Assembly: GCA_019115265.1 (NCBI GenBank)
Contig: DXDX01000052.1
Coordinates: 1-35,258 of the forward strand
Source: Candidatus Flavonifractor merdigallinarum
GTDB taxonomy: Bacteria; Bacillota; Clostridia; Oscillospirales; Oscillospiraceae
Length of the DNA stretch: 35,258 nucleotides
Reading direction: 5' to 3'
Shown here in pieces: positions 26,990-35,258 of this stretch (the stretch's first letter is position 1; every line of letters starts with the position of its first letter). The notes under the pieces are model-generated. The model saw only the letters and a list, made by a program, of their open reading frames with translations, ran no database searches and was not told the origin of the DNA. The position numbers and the translations under genes are program-made.

Positions 26990-27369
26990 GCCTTTTCCTC
27001 CTTCTGGTACTGTTGAATGAGGTCGGACAGGCTCTCACTCTCCCGCCTGGCCTCCTCCACCAGGGAGAGGAGCTTTTTCTTATTCTGGAATTTGGAGGCG
27101 CGGAACTCCACCAGAATGGCCTGGGCACAGTCGTGGATGGACTCAATGCTCAGATTGCCCGCCATCCCCTTGAGCCCATGGACGCGCATGTAGAATTCTT
27201 CCTCGTCCTCCTGCTCCAGAGCCTGAAGGATGGGCTCAAATTGCAGTTTTTCGGGCAGCTTGCCAATGAAGCTGAGAAACAGGGCCTCATTGCCCATAAA
27301 GCGGCCCAGAGCCTGGGAGATGTTGACGCCGGAATCCTCCAGCAGAGCCAAAAAAACTTCTTTGTCCAT
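26986..27369 (-). CDS. Histidine phosphotransfer (HPt) domain protein
   Basis: MDKEVFLALLEDSGVNISQALGRFMGNEALFLSFIGKLPEKLQFEPILQALEQEDEEEFYMRVHGLKGMAGNLSIESIHDCAQAI: HPt fold with phospho-acceptor motif HGLKGMAGNLS; overlaps the REC-HD gene start by 4 bp. Confidence 0.88.
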   Translation of the reverse strand: MDKEVFLALLEDSGVNISQALGRFMGNEALFLSFIGKLPEKLQFEPILQALEQEDEEEFYMRVHGLKGMAGNLSIESIHDCAQAILVEFRASKFQNKKKLLSLVEEARRESESLSDLIQQYQKEEKA

Positions 27370-27409
27370 AGTGGAACTCCCTTGCACATTGCGATGAGAT
27401 GTCCCCTCC

Positions 27410-27418
27410 ATTATACCA
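27410..27418 (-). promoter_or_regulatory. Extended -10 element upstream of the HPt gene
   Basis: Minus strand TGGTATAAT. Confidence 0.4.
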
Positions 27419-27506
27419 GATTTTCCGCCGAACGCCATAGGAAAGCGCACCGCGCTTGCATCAAAGCCCCCACCAATCTGTTCCAAATTCTGCTTGTCCC
27501 ATCCGC

Positions 27507-27535
27507 TTGACAAGTTTCTCCCCTCATGTTATAAA
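27507..27535 (+). promoter_or_regulatory. Promoter of the ZTP riboswitch-pflA-pflB transcript
   Basis: TTGACA (27507-27512) - 17 nt - TATAAA (27530-27535); predicted start falls at about 27541-27543. Confidence 0.8.
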
Positions 27536-27540
27536 TAGAC

Positions 27541-27643
27541 TATCATATGACTGACGGATAATGTGGAGCCTACCACATGGAGTATGATACAAAAAGCCGA
27601 CCGTCTGGGCGAGAGAAGCCTGGATTGCCGGCTTTTCTCTTTT
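27541..27643 (+). ncRNA. ZTP/ZMP riboswitch (pfl motif) with intrinsic-terminator expression platform
   Basis: P1 TATCAT/ATGATA; junction ATGACTGACGG (cf. UGACUGGCG); P2 ATGTGG-AGCCTA-CCACAT followed by GGAG; conserved 3' domain GCCGACCGTCTGGGC; pseudoknot GACGG:CCGTC. Terminator GAGAGAAGCC-TGGATTGCC-GGCTTTTCTC-TTTT at 27611-27643. Confidence 0.92.
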
Positions 27644-27665
27644 GGAAAAAGGAGGAATTTTTCCC

Positions 27666-28388
27666 ATGACAGCGGGGCTGATCCACTCCCTGGAATCCAT
27701 GGGCCTGGTGGACGGGCCGGGCATCCGCACCGTGGTCTTTTTGCAGGGCTGCGCCCTGCGCTGCCGCTACTGCCACAACCCGGACACCTGGGCCCTCCAG
27801 TCCCCAGCGGCCCAGTCCATCACCCCGGCGGCGCTGGTGGAGAAGCTAATCCGCTTCCAGCCCTATTATGGCAAAAACGGCGGGGTCACCTTCTCCGGCG
27901 GGGAACCCTTGCTCCAGCCGGAATTTCTGGCTGAGGCCCTGAATCGCTGCCGGGAGGCGGGTATCCACACCTGCCTGGATACGGCGGGGGCGGGCCTGGG
28001 GGAATACGGGGCCATTCTCGCCCACACCGACCTCATTCTGCTGGACGTGAAGCACTACACCCCCGAGGGCTACCGGGCGGTGACCGGGGCGGACATGGGG
28101 GCCTTTGACAAGTTCCTGGCCGCCGCTCAGGAGGCGGAGATCCCCCTGTGGGTGCGCCATGTGGTGGTACCTGGCCTCACCGACGGGGAAGAGCACCTGG
28201 CAGGGCTGGAGCGGTACCTCCAGACCATCCGCCACATTCAGCGGGTGGAGCTGCTGCCCTACCACACGTTGGGCGTCCACAAGTACGCCGCCCTGGGCAT
28301 CCCCTACCCCCTGGAGGGGGTAGAGCCCCCCGATCCCTCCACTCTGGAGGACTGGACCCGACGCTTGAATCAAACTTGTTGTGAATAA
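27666..28388 (+). CDS. pflA: Pyruvate formate-lyase activating enzyme (radical SAM)
   Basis: MTAGLIHSLESMGLVDGPGIRTVVFLQGCALRCRYCHNPDTW (CxxxCxxC), VTFSGGEPLLQPEFL; GGAGGA ribosome-binding site. Confidence 0.95.
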   Translation: MTAGLIHSLESMGLVDGPGIRTVVFLQGCALRCRYCHNPDTWALQSPAAQSITPAALVEKLIRFQPYYGKNGGVTFSGGEPLLQPEFLAEALNRCREAGIHTCLDTAGAGLGEYGAILAHTDLILLDVKHYTPEGYRAVTGADMGAFDKFLAAAQEAEIPLWVRHVVVPGLTDGEEHLAGLERYLQTIRHIQRVELLPYHTLGVHKYAALGIPYPLEGVEPPDPSTLEDWTRRLNQTCCE

Positions 28389-28397
28389 GGAGTTTTT

Positions 28398-30641
28398 ATG
28401 AGTATTGATGTGAACTGTGCCGCCTGGAGCGGCTTCCGCACCGGCGAGTGGCGCCACCTGGTGAATGTCCGCAATTTTATCCAGAAAAATTACACTCCGT
28501 ACGCGGGCGATGCCTCCTTCCTGGCCCCCATTTCCACAAAAACCGCCGCTGTGTGGAAAAAGGCCCACGCCCTCATCATTGAGGAGGTGAAGAAGGGCAT
28601 CATCGACGTGGAGACGGACGCCGTCTCCGGCATTGACAACTTCGCCCCCGGCTACATTGACCAGGAAAATGAGGTCATTGTGGGCCTCCAGACCGACGCA
28701 CCCCTCAAGCGGATTGTCAACCCCTTCGGCGGCATCCGCAACGCCACCTCCGCCCTGGAGCAGTACGGCTACCAGCTCAACCCGGAGATTGAGCGCCACT
28801 TCCGCCTCTACCGCAAGACTCACAACGAGGGCGTGTTCGACGCCTACCCCAAGCGCACCCGTCTGGCCCGGACGGCGGGGCTGCTCACCGGCCTGCCCGA
28901 CGCCTATGGCCGGGGGCGCATTGTGGGCGACTACCGCCGGGTGCCCCTGTACGGCACTGACTTCCTCATTGAAGAGAAGAAGGCCGACCTGGACCGGATT
29001 GACGGCCCCATGACCGACGAGCGCATCCGCCTGCGGGAGGAGGTGCAGATGCAGATCCGCGCCCTGGAGGAGATGGCCCACATGGCGGCCCGGTACGGCT
29101 GCGACATCACCCGCCCGGCGGAAAACGCCCATGAGGCGGTGCAGAACCTGTATATGGCCTACCTGGCAGGCATCAAGGAAAATAACGGCGCGGCCACCTC
29201 TCTGGGCCGCACTTCCACCTTCCTGGACATCTACATCCAGCGGGACCTGGACCGGGGCCTGCTGGACGAGCAGGGGGCCCAGGAGCTCATCGACCAGTTT
29301 GTCATCAAGCTGCGCCTGGTGCGCCACCTGCGCACCCCCGAGTACAACGAGCTCTTCGGCGGCGACCCCACCTGGGTCACCGAGTCCATCGGCGGCATGG
29401 GGGTAGACGGCCGCACCCTGGTGACCAAAAACTCCTTCCGCTACCTCCATACCCTCACCAACCTGGGCACCGCCCCCGAGCCCAACCTCACCGTGCTGTG
29501 GAGCAAGGACCTGCCCCAGGGCTTCAAGGACTACTGCTCCAAAATGAGCATCGACACCGACTCCATCCAGTACGAGAGCGACGAGGTGATGCGGCCCATG
29601 TACGGCGACGACTACTGCATTGCCTGCTGCGTCTCCGCCATGGCGGTGGGCAAGCAGATGCAGTTCTTCGGGGCCCGGGCCAACCTGGCCAAGAGCCTCT
29701 TGTACGCCATCAACGGCGGCGTGGACGAGAAGAAGGGCATTCAGGTGGTACCGGGAATTGAGCCGGATACCGATGAGGTCTTGCAGTACTCCAAGGTGCT
29801 GGGCAACTACAAAAAAGTGCTCTCCTATGTGGCGGAGCTCTACGTGGACACCATCAACATCATCCACTATATGTACGACAAATACGCCTACGAGAGCAGC
29901 CAGATGGCCCTCCACGACACTCTGGTGGAGCGGCTGGCCGCCTTCGGGGTGGCGGGGCTGTCCATCGCCGCCGACTCCCTGTCGGCCATCAAGTTCGCCC
30001 AGGTAAAGCCCATCCGCAACGAGAACGGCATCGCTGTGGACTTTGAGGTGGAGGGCGACTTCCCCAAGTACGGCAACGACGACGACCGGGTGGACGACAT
30101 CGCCGTGGAGCTGGTGTCCTACTTTTCCGCTGAACTGAAAAAGCACCCCCTGTACCGGAACGCCATCCACACCCTCTCCGCCCTGACCATTACCTCCAAC
30201 GTGATGTACGGCAAAAAGACAGGGACCACCCCGGACGGCCGCAAGGCGGGAGAGCCCTTCGCCCCCGGCGCCAACCCCATGCACGGCCGGGACAAAAACG
30301 GGGCCCTGGCCTCCCTCAACTCGGTGGCCAAAATCCCCTACCGGGCGGTGTGTCAGGACGGGGTGTCCAACACCTTCTCTATTGTGCCCGCGGCCCTGGG
30401 CAAGAGCGACACCGAGCGGGTGGACAACCTGGTGTCCATCCTGGACGGGTACTTCCTCCAGGGGGCCCACCACCTGAACGTAAATGTGATGAACCGCCAG
30501 CTCCTGCTGGACGCCATGGACCACCCAGAGCAGTACCCCACCCTCACCATCCGGGTGTCGGGCTACGCGGTGAACTTCTCCCGCCTGAGCCGGGAGCAGC
30601 AGCTGGAGGTCATCAAGCGCACCTTCCACGAGCGCATGTAA
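28398..30641 (+). CDS. pflB: Formate C-acetyltransferase (pyruvate formate-lyase)
   Basis: 747 aa; [38 protein letters not shown] (active-site Cys-Cys) and C-terminal glycyl-radical motif [31 protein letters not shown]. Confidence 0.97.
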   Translation: MSIDVNCAAWSGFRTGEWRHLVNVRNFIQKNYTPYAGDASFLAPISTKTAAVWKKAHALIIEEVKKGIIDVETDAVSGIDNFAPGYIDQENEVIVGLQTDAPLKRIVNPFGGIRNATSALEQYGYQLNPEIERHFRLYRKTHNEGVFDAYPKRTRLARTAGLLTGLPDAYGRGRIVGDYRRVPLYGTDFLIEEKKADLDRIDGPMTDERIRLREEVQMQIRALEEMAHMAARYGCDITRPAENAHEAVQNLYMAYLAGIKENNGAATSLGRTSTFLDIYIQRDLDRGLLDEQGAQELIDQFVIKLRLVRHLRTPEYNELFGGDPTWVTESIGGMGVDGRTLVTKNSFRYLHTLTNLGTAPEPNLTVLWSKDLPQGFKDYCSKMSIDTDSIQYESDEVMRPMYGDDYCIACCVSAMAVGKQMQFFGARANLAKSLLYAINGGVDEKKGIQVVPGIEPDTDEVLQYSKVLGNYKKVLSYVAELYVDTINIIHYMYDKYAYESSQMALHDTLVERLAAFGVAGLSIAADSLSAIKFAQVKPIRNENGIAVDFEVEGDFPKYGNDDDRVDDIAVELVSYFSAELKKHPLYRNAIHTLSALTITSNVMYGKKTGTTPDGRKAGEPFAPGANPMHGRDKNGALASLNSVAKIPYRAVCQDGVSNTFSIVPAALGKSDTERVDNLVSILDGYFLQGAHHLNVNVMNRQLLLDAMDHPEQYPTLTIRVSGYAVNFSRLSREQQLEVIKRTFHERM

Positions 30642-30934
30642 GCACCTATCTGACCGCGCCCAGCGCCCAATTTAAACCAAACAGCAGCCGCCCCAGAGCC
30701 GTGGATAGATCCACCACATTTTTGTCCTCATATGCCACTTCCGGAGAGATACCATGGTAAAAGATGATTTCACAACCTGTGAGGGGTATTTTCCAGAGGA
30801 CTGGGCAGAGCTGCGGTGGGAGCGGACCTGAGCCTCCAAAGATGGTCTCCGCTGCCTATCTGGCTTAGGTCCACATATCCGCCCCAGTTTGCCACATACC
30901 ATAGAACACCGCCATCAAACAGGAGGGGATATCC

Positions 30935-31051
30935 ATGACGCCGCAGACCGCAGGGACCAAGCAGACAGCCTGGCGGGTTACTCGCCGCTTTGATGGAAAA
31001 CGGGAGCCGGAGGCCCTGCTCCGCTCGCTCATCCAGGCACACAAGAGCTAA
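30935..31051 (+). CDS. Small 38-aa ORF of unknown function
   Basis: MTPQTAGTKQTAWRVTRRFDGKREPEALLRSLIQAHKS, preceded by AGGAGGGG; not in the supplied ORF list because of its length. Confidence 0.4.
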   Translation: MTPQTAGTKQTAWRVTRRFDGKREPEALLRSLIQAHKS

Positions 31052-31081
31052 CGCTGCCCTCTCTGTATCCGCTTCCCCGGC

Positions 31082-31125
31082 AAAACCGCGGGACCGAAGG
31101 AATTTCCTTTGGTCCCGCGGTTTTT
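31082..31125. terminator. Bidirectional terminator 3' of the SLH protein gene
   Basis: AAAACCGCGGGACC-GAAGGAATTTCCTTT-GGTCCCGCGGTTTTT: 14-bp perfect stem with A/T tracts on both sides. Confidence 0.85.
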
Positions 31126-31146
31126 CTTGTGTCTGTGCTAAGCATG

Positions 31147-34100
31147 TTACGCCATAGACTCCACAAAGCGCATGAGGATGGCGGCCACCTGGGCGCGGGT
31201 CGCCTCGCCCTGGGGATCCAGTGCACCGCTTCCGGTCCCGGCAATCAGGCCGTTCTCCACCGCCCAAGTCATGGCGTCGGTGGCATAGGCACTCACGCTG
31301 GCCCCATCCGGGTAGCCGGACAGGCTGCCGGTGACAGCGGGGCTTCCGGCGTAACGGTAGAGCATGGCGGCCAGCTGCTCTCTGGAGAGGTTCTGCTCCA
31401 TATTGGTGCCATCGGAGATTCCGTTGGCCATGGCCCACTGCCGGCCAGCCGTATACCAGGTCGCGCCGGTGGAGGTATCCACCCCCTCAAAACGGGCCAG
31501 AACGGTGACAATCATCGCGCGGGTCATGGGCGTCTCCGGCCCAAAGGTGGTGGCGCTGGTGCCCGCAAAGAGCTCCCGGCTGGTAGCAAAGTTCACCGCT
31601 TCGGACCCCCAGTGGGTGTAAGGCACATCCTGGAACGTCTTACCGTTATCCACAATCTTGACGGTGTCGCCGTCGCTGAGGGTGACAGACACGCCGTCGC
31701 GTGTGGTGACAGAGGTCTTGATAACCTCCTCGGTGCCGTCGGCCTTCACCAGAATGGCCACCGTACCGGTGGTGGGGTTCTTTACGGGGATTTCCACCTT
31801 GGCACTGCTGCCGGTGGGCAGGTCTACGGTAATTGTGGAGGCACCGGTGCGGCTGGTGGTGACCGGCACGCTGGGCATGGGCAGGGTCACAGCCGCACTG
31901 CCGGCCTCCTCCACCACACTGGCGGGGAGGGTCACTTCCGCTGTGACCTGGCCATTCTGGCTGAGAGTAGTGGTGCTGCCGGAGCCATCCCGGTTGGTCA
32001 CCGTTGTCTTGCTGGAGCCGTTGGGGTTCTCCACTGTCTTGGTCTCGTTACCCGACTTGTCTGTGCTCGTTGTGGTCACCGTGCCGTCCTTGGCTGTTTC
32101 CACAACCTCCTTGGAGCCGTCGGGGTGTTTGGTGGTCTCCGTCTTGGTGCCGTTGGGCTTGGTCACCGTGGTCGTAGTGGAGCCATCCGGGTTCCGTTCG
32201 GTGGTGGTGTTGCCGGAGGGGGTATAGTCGTCATCATCGTCATGCGAGGAGGACGAACCGCCGCCACCGCCGCTGCTGGGCGTCACCGTATAGAGGACCA
32301 CTATGCCGTTGATGGTGTTGTAATTCCCCTGGTCGGTGGGGGTAAAAATCCACTTGTAGGAGGTGTTGGACTGTACCGCCGTGGTGCCGGGAAGTTCCCA
32401 GGCCACGGTGCCGGGCACCGAGAAGGTGCCGCCCTGGACGGTCAGACCGGCATCTGCCAGGGTCTTGCCGCTGGTGGTGATGGCGGTGTACTTGGGCGCA
32501 CCGGTAGGTGTGGCCTTGGAAATGGTTACCTTTACCGTGGCAGTCACCGTGGTATAGGTCTTCTGGTCGTCGGGGGTAAAGAACACGGTATGTTCTCCGC
32601 TGTCGGCCACATTTACAGGGGGATTGGCACCGCTAGACCACGTCCAGGTGCCGCTCACCGATTCGCCGTTATAGGTGGCAGTGCCCTTGATGTCAGAATT
32701 CTTCAAAGCGCTGCCGGTATAGGTGATGCTGATGGGCTCCACGGTGACACTGGGAGTAAAGAGATTGGTACCGGTGAGTTTCAACGTCAGGGCCGAATCG
32801 TTGTAGTTGACGCCGCCATGAATGACCACCTTGAGGGTATAGGTACCACCCACAACCACAGACTTGCCGCCGGTGTAGCTCAGTTTGCTTCCGTCCAGGG
32901 TCAGATTGGTCACATACTCCGCCGTGGTGGCGGCGTCGCCAAAGGAGACCTCGCCATAGCTGGCCCCATCAGGCAGGGCGGGCAGAATGACATAGCCGGC
33001 AGTCTCCGCCTTCACATAGCCGGAAGCTGTGGTGGCATTGGGGTAGTCGGCCTTGTTGATGGTAATGGTGGCCTCGGCGCTGGTGATAGAATTGTAATTA
33101 TTGTCCCCGGCCTTGGTTGCGGTGACGGTGACATCGCCCACCTGTACGGGCACCAGATTGCTGCCGCTGATGGTGGCCTTGCCGGTGCCGTCGGTGACAG
33201 CGAAGGTCACCGCGCCGTCGCCGGAACCGCCGGAAGTGGTCAGCGGGTAGTTCTCCCCATAGGTGGCAGGACCGGCGCTGGTGATGGTCAGTGCGGCCTG
33301 GTCGGCCTTGGCGATGGTGAAGCTGCCAGCGGGAAGATCGGTGGCGGCGGCGTAACCGGTGCCCTCGGCCACATCAAAGGTGACGGTGTAGCTGCCTGCA
33401 TTAACGGGAGGGGTGGTATTGCCGTTGTACTTGATAGCGGTAACATTACCCATACCCGCCACAGTAGCGTTGACCGTTACAGAAGCTGTTTTTTCCTTGC
33501 CATCATACACCGCGCCCTGGGGCAGAGTGATGGAAAAATTCTCTGCAGTGGGAATGTTCAGAACAATAATACCACTCACAACAGCAGTTTTTCCGGCATA
33601 GGTGACGGTGACGTTGGTGGTACCAACAATCAGCGGATCGGGACTTACGGTGTAGCCTGACACCGGTGCGCTGCTGCCGTCATCATAGGTGGCGGTAACC
33701 TCCATACCGGCGGGGTCGAACGAGTCACCGTTTTTATATTTCAGAGTGGCGGGCTGCTTGGTGATGGTGATGCCGGTCACCGTCTTATTCGCTGTGGCTG
33801 GGAAGGTCTTGGTGAGGACCAGGCTGCCGTCAGAGCCAGGGGTCAGATTAGACACCTTTCCGTCCATTGACACGGCGGTGGGGTTGGCAAAGGGCTGGTC
33901 TCCGGTAACGGTCAGGGTGATCTTTGCGGTATAGACGGTATTGGCCTTAAACGTGCCTGTAGCAGGGGTCCCGGTGACGGAAGTCCCTTCATACCACGTT
34001 ACCTCACCGTTCACACCGGTGGCAGGTTCGGTAACAGTTGCATTCACAAACATACCAGTGCCGGTGACAGGTGCTGTGACACTGACCGTCACCGCCGAGA

Positions 34101-35258
34101 TGGGACCGGCCTTGGTGGTGGCAGTCAGGGCGGCGGACGGTGCAGAGGCGTTGTGGGTGGTTGTCTCCTTCACCCGGGCGACAATGGAGTACTCAGTGCT
34201 GGGAGACAGGCCGCTGAAAACATTGGAGGCCTGCCAGCTGCCGCCGTTGTCTTTGGAGTACTCCCAAGTATCATTGGCAGTCACGGTAATGGAATCGGAG
34301 GTAACCGATGTAGCAGTCAAATTCGTGGGCGCGGCGGGTCCATCGCCTTTGGCTATGGTGCTGGTCGTAGAAGAGGTCAGCTCGCCGGAGTAGTCCTCGG
34401 CGGTGACCTTTACCGTGATGGTCTTGCCCACATCCTCGGCGGTGGCAGGGGTGTAGGTGCTGCTGATGGCGCCGGAAATGGCCTCGCTGCCACGGTACCA
34501 CTGATAGGTAAAGGAGGAAGCGTTACTGCCGCTGACACTCGCCGTCAGCTGTTCGCCAATCTTCGCCGTACCGCTGATGGACACAGAACCGGTCAGATTC
34601 TCCTTGGGTGTGTATTTGTTCGTTTCCAGAGTGGGGTAAGTAAACTGGTACTGTGAGCTGCTGCTGCTCCAACTGCCGCTTTCTGTGTGGCTATTGCCAA
34701 AGGTTACATTAGAACCAAAGTTTGACGCAGGTGTATCTTTTCCAACCAGGAAGAAATCATGATAGGTAGTAGTCTTATCGTCATCGTCCCAGGTACAGTC
34801 CACAGCGTACCACTTGCTGTCGTCCATCTGGACATAGTTCCACATGTGGTCTTCCTGCTTGCCATTTGTTCCGCCTGTACCACTGACCAGCACACAGGGA
34901 ATCTTGTACTCGTCACACAGTACCTTGAACGCTTTGGCATAGCCGGCGCATACTGTCACATGCTCCACTAAAGCGCTGTATACTGTCTGGAACTTGCGGG
35001 GCGTCAAATCTGAACTTGTGGTATAGGATACAGTATCGCACACATAGTCATGAATGGCTTGGACCTGTTCATAGCGGGTCTTATCCGCTGCATCGACATT
35101 GTATGTTCCGCTGTCATTATTCAGAGTCGTGATGGCGCTATTCAGAGCTTGGGTATAATCAGAAGAGGTTCCAGTCTCATTACTGTAATCGGTCACAGTC
35201 ACTGTGATTCCGTTCAGGGTAATGGTAGCGGTGTAGTTGTTATCGCTTCCCTGCACAT
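31147..35258 (-). CDS. Large surface protein: transglutaminase-like domain, Ig-like/MBG-type repeats, low-complexity Thr-rich repeats, three C-terminal SLH domains (N-terminus outside window)
   Basis: QAIHDYVCDTVSYTTS...TVCAGYAKAFKVLCDEYKIPCVLVSGT...EDHMWNYVQMDDSKWYAVDCTWDDDD (transglutaminase-like C/H/D); multiple Ig-like modules; SLH motifs FQDVPYTHWGSEAVNFATSRELFAGTSATTFGPETPMTRAMIVTVLARFEG, WYTAGRQWAMANGISDG...LSREQLAAMLYRYAG, YATDAMTWAVENGLIAGTGSGALDPQGEATRAQVAAILMRFVE. Confidence 0.9.
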   Translation of the reverse strand, partial: VQGSDNNYTATITLNGITVTVTDYSNETGTSSDYTQALNSAITTLNNDSGTYNVDAADKTRYEQVQAIHDYVCDTVSYTTSSDLTPRKFQTVYSALVEHVTVCAGYAKAFKVLCDEYKIPCVLVSGTGGTNGKQEDHMWNYVQMDDSKWYAVDCTWDDDDKTTTYHDFFLVGKDTPASNFGSNVTFGNSHTESGSWSSSSSQYQFTYPTLETNKYTPKENLTGSVSISGTAKIGEQLTASVSGSNASSFTYQWYRGSEAISGAISSTYTPATAEDVGKTITVKVTAEDYSGELTSSTTSTIAKGDGPAAPTNLTATSVTSDSITVTANDTWEYSKDNGGSWQASNVFSGLSPSTEYSIVARVKETTTHNASAPSAALTATTKAGPISAVTVSVTAPVTGTGMFVNATVTEPATGVNGEVTWYEGTSVTGTPATGTFKANTVYTAKITLTVTGDQPFANPTAVSMDGKVSNLTPGSDGSLVLTKTFPATANKTVTGITITKQPATLKYKNGDSFDPAGMEVTATYDDGSSAPVSGYTVSPDPLIVGTTNVTVTYAGKTAVVSGIIVLNIPTAENFSITLPQGAVYDGKEKTASVTVNATVAGMGNVTAIKYNGNTTPPVNAGSYTVTFDVAEGTGYAAATDLPAGSFTIAKADQAALTITSAGPATYGENYPLTTSGGSGDGAVTFAVTDGTGKATISGSNLVPVQVGDVTVTATKAGDNNYNSITSAEATITINKADYPNATTASGYVKAETAGYVILPALPDGASYGEVSFGDAATTAEYVTNLTLDGSKLSYTGGKSVVVGGTYTLKVVIHGGVNYNDSALTLKLTGTNLFTPSVTVEPISITYTGSALKNSDIKGTATYNGESVSGTWTWSSGANPPVNVADSGEHTVFFTPDDQKTYTTVTATVKVTISKATPTGAPKYTAITTSGKTLADAGLTVQGGTFSVPGTVAWELPGTTAVQSNTSYKWIFTPTDQGNYNTINGIVVLYTVTPSSGGGGGSSSSHDDDDDYTPSGNTTTERNPDGSTTTTVTKPNGTKTETTKHPDGSKEVVETAKDGTVTTTSTDKSGNETKTVENPNGSSKTTVTNRDGSGSTTTLSQNGQVTAEVTLPASVVEEAGSAAVTLPMPSVPVTTSRTGASTITVDLPTGSSAKVEIPVKNPTTGTVAILVKADGTEEVIKTSVTTRDGVSVTLSDGDTVKIVDNGKTFQDVPYTHWGSEAVNFATSRELFAGTSATTFGPETPMTRAMIVTVLARFEGVDTSTGATWYTAGRQWAMANGISDGTNMEQNLSREQLAAMLYRYAGSPAVTGSLSGYPDGASVSAYATDAMTWAVENGLIAGTGSGALDPQGEATRAQVAAILMRFVESMA
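31945..32200 (-). repeat. Degenerate ~11-residue Thr/Gly/Asp-rich repeats encoded in the SLH protein
   Basis: RNPDGSTTTTVTK / PNGTKTETTKH / PDGSKEVVETAK / DGTVTTTSTDK / SGNETKTVEN / PNGSSKTTVTN / RDGSGSTTTLSQ. Confidence 0.75.

Noticed and set aside
27846-30629. 927-aa antisense ORF opposite pflA/pflB
   Set aside because: Shadow frame caused by high GC3 codon bias; the sense strand encodes unmistakable PflA/PflB and the antisense translation is low-complexity (G/V/H/Q-rich) with no family signature.
31129-33660. 843-aa plus-strand ORF opposite the SLH protein
   Set aside because: Antisense shadow of the Ig-like/SLH coding region; composition is GGH/GVG-rich with no ribosome-binding site or domain.

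Overview
A 35.3 kb window of GC-rich bacterial chromosome. Gene content and codon bias suggest an anaerobic Firmicute of the Clostridia/Oscillospiraceae type (inference). No rRNA, tRNA, CRISPR array or intact transposon was recognised. In order: uvrB 5' part (-), radC-like (-), pyrE (-), blaR1/blaI-like pair (-), NYN/LOTUS protein (-), CstA-family transporter (+), CPBP protease (-), B12-dependent class II ribonucleotide reductase (+), a MerR-type regulator with C-terminal TM helices plus a YbjQ protein (+), ftsH (-), DUF3343 plus a 2-hydroxyacyl-CoA-dehydratase/double-cubane-type protein (-), a PadR-led operon with two HAAS/permease-prefix proteins (+), a chemotaxis receptor (+), kbl-tdh (-), a truncated polysaccharide deacetylase remnant, a hybrid histidine kinase (+) facing an HPt/REC-HD-GYP-like pair (-), pflA-pflB behind a clear ZTP (pfl-motif) riboswitch (+), and a large N-truncated transglutaminase-like/Ig-like/SLH surface protein (-). 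Main points of interest: the ZTP riboswitch with promoter and mutually exclusive expression-platform helices; the apparently duplicated HAAS/single-pass-membrane module under a PadR promoter with nested palindromic operators; the putatively membrane-tethered MerR regulator with a textbook 19-bp-spacer MerR promoter; the split phosphorelay ending in a degenerate HD-GYP domain; and a cluster of related inverted hairpin elements after nrdJ. Assignments come from reading the sequence only; no database search was run.
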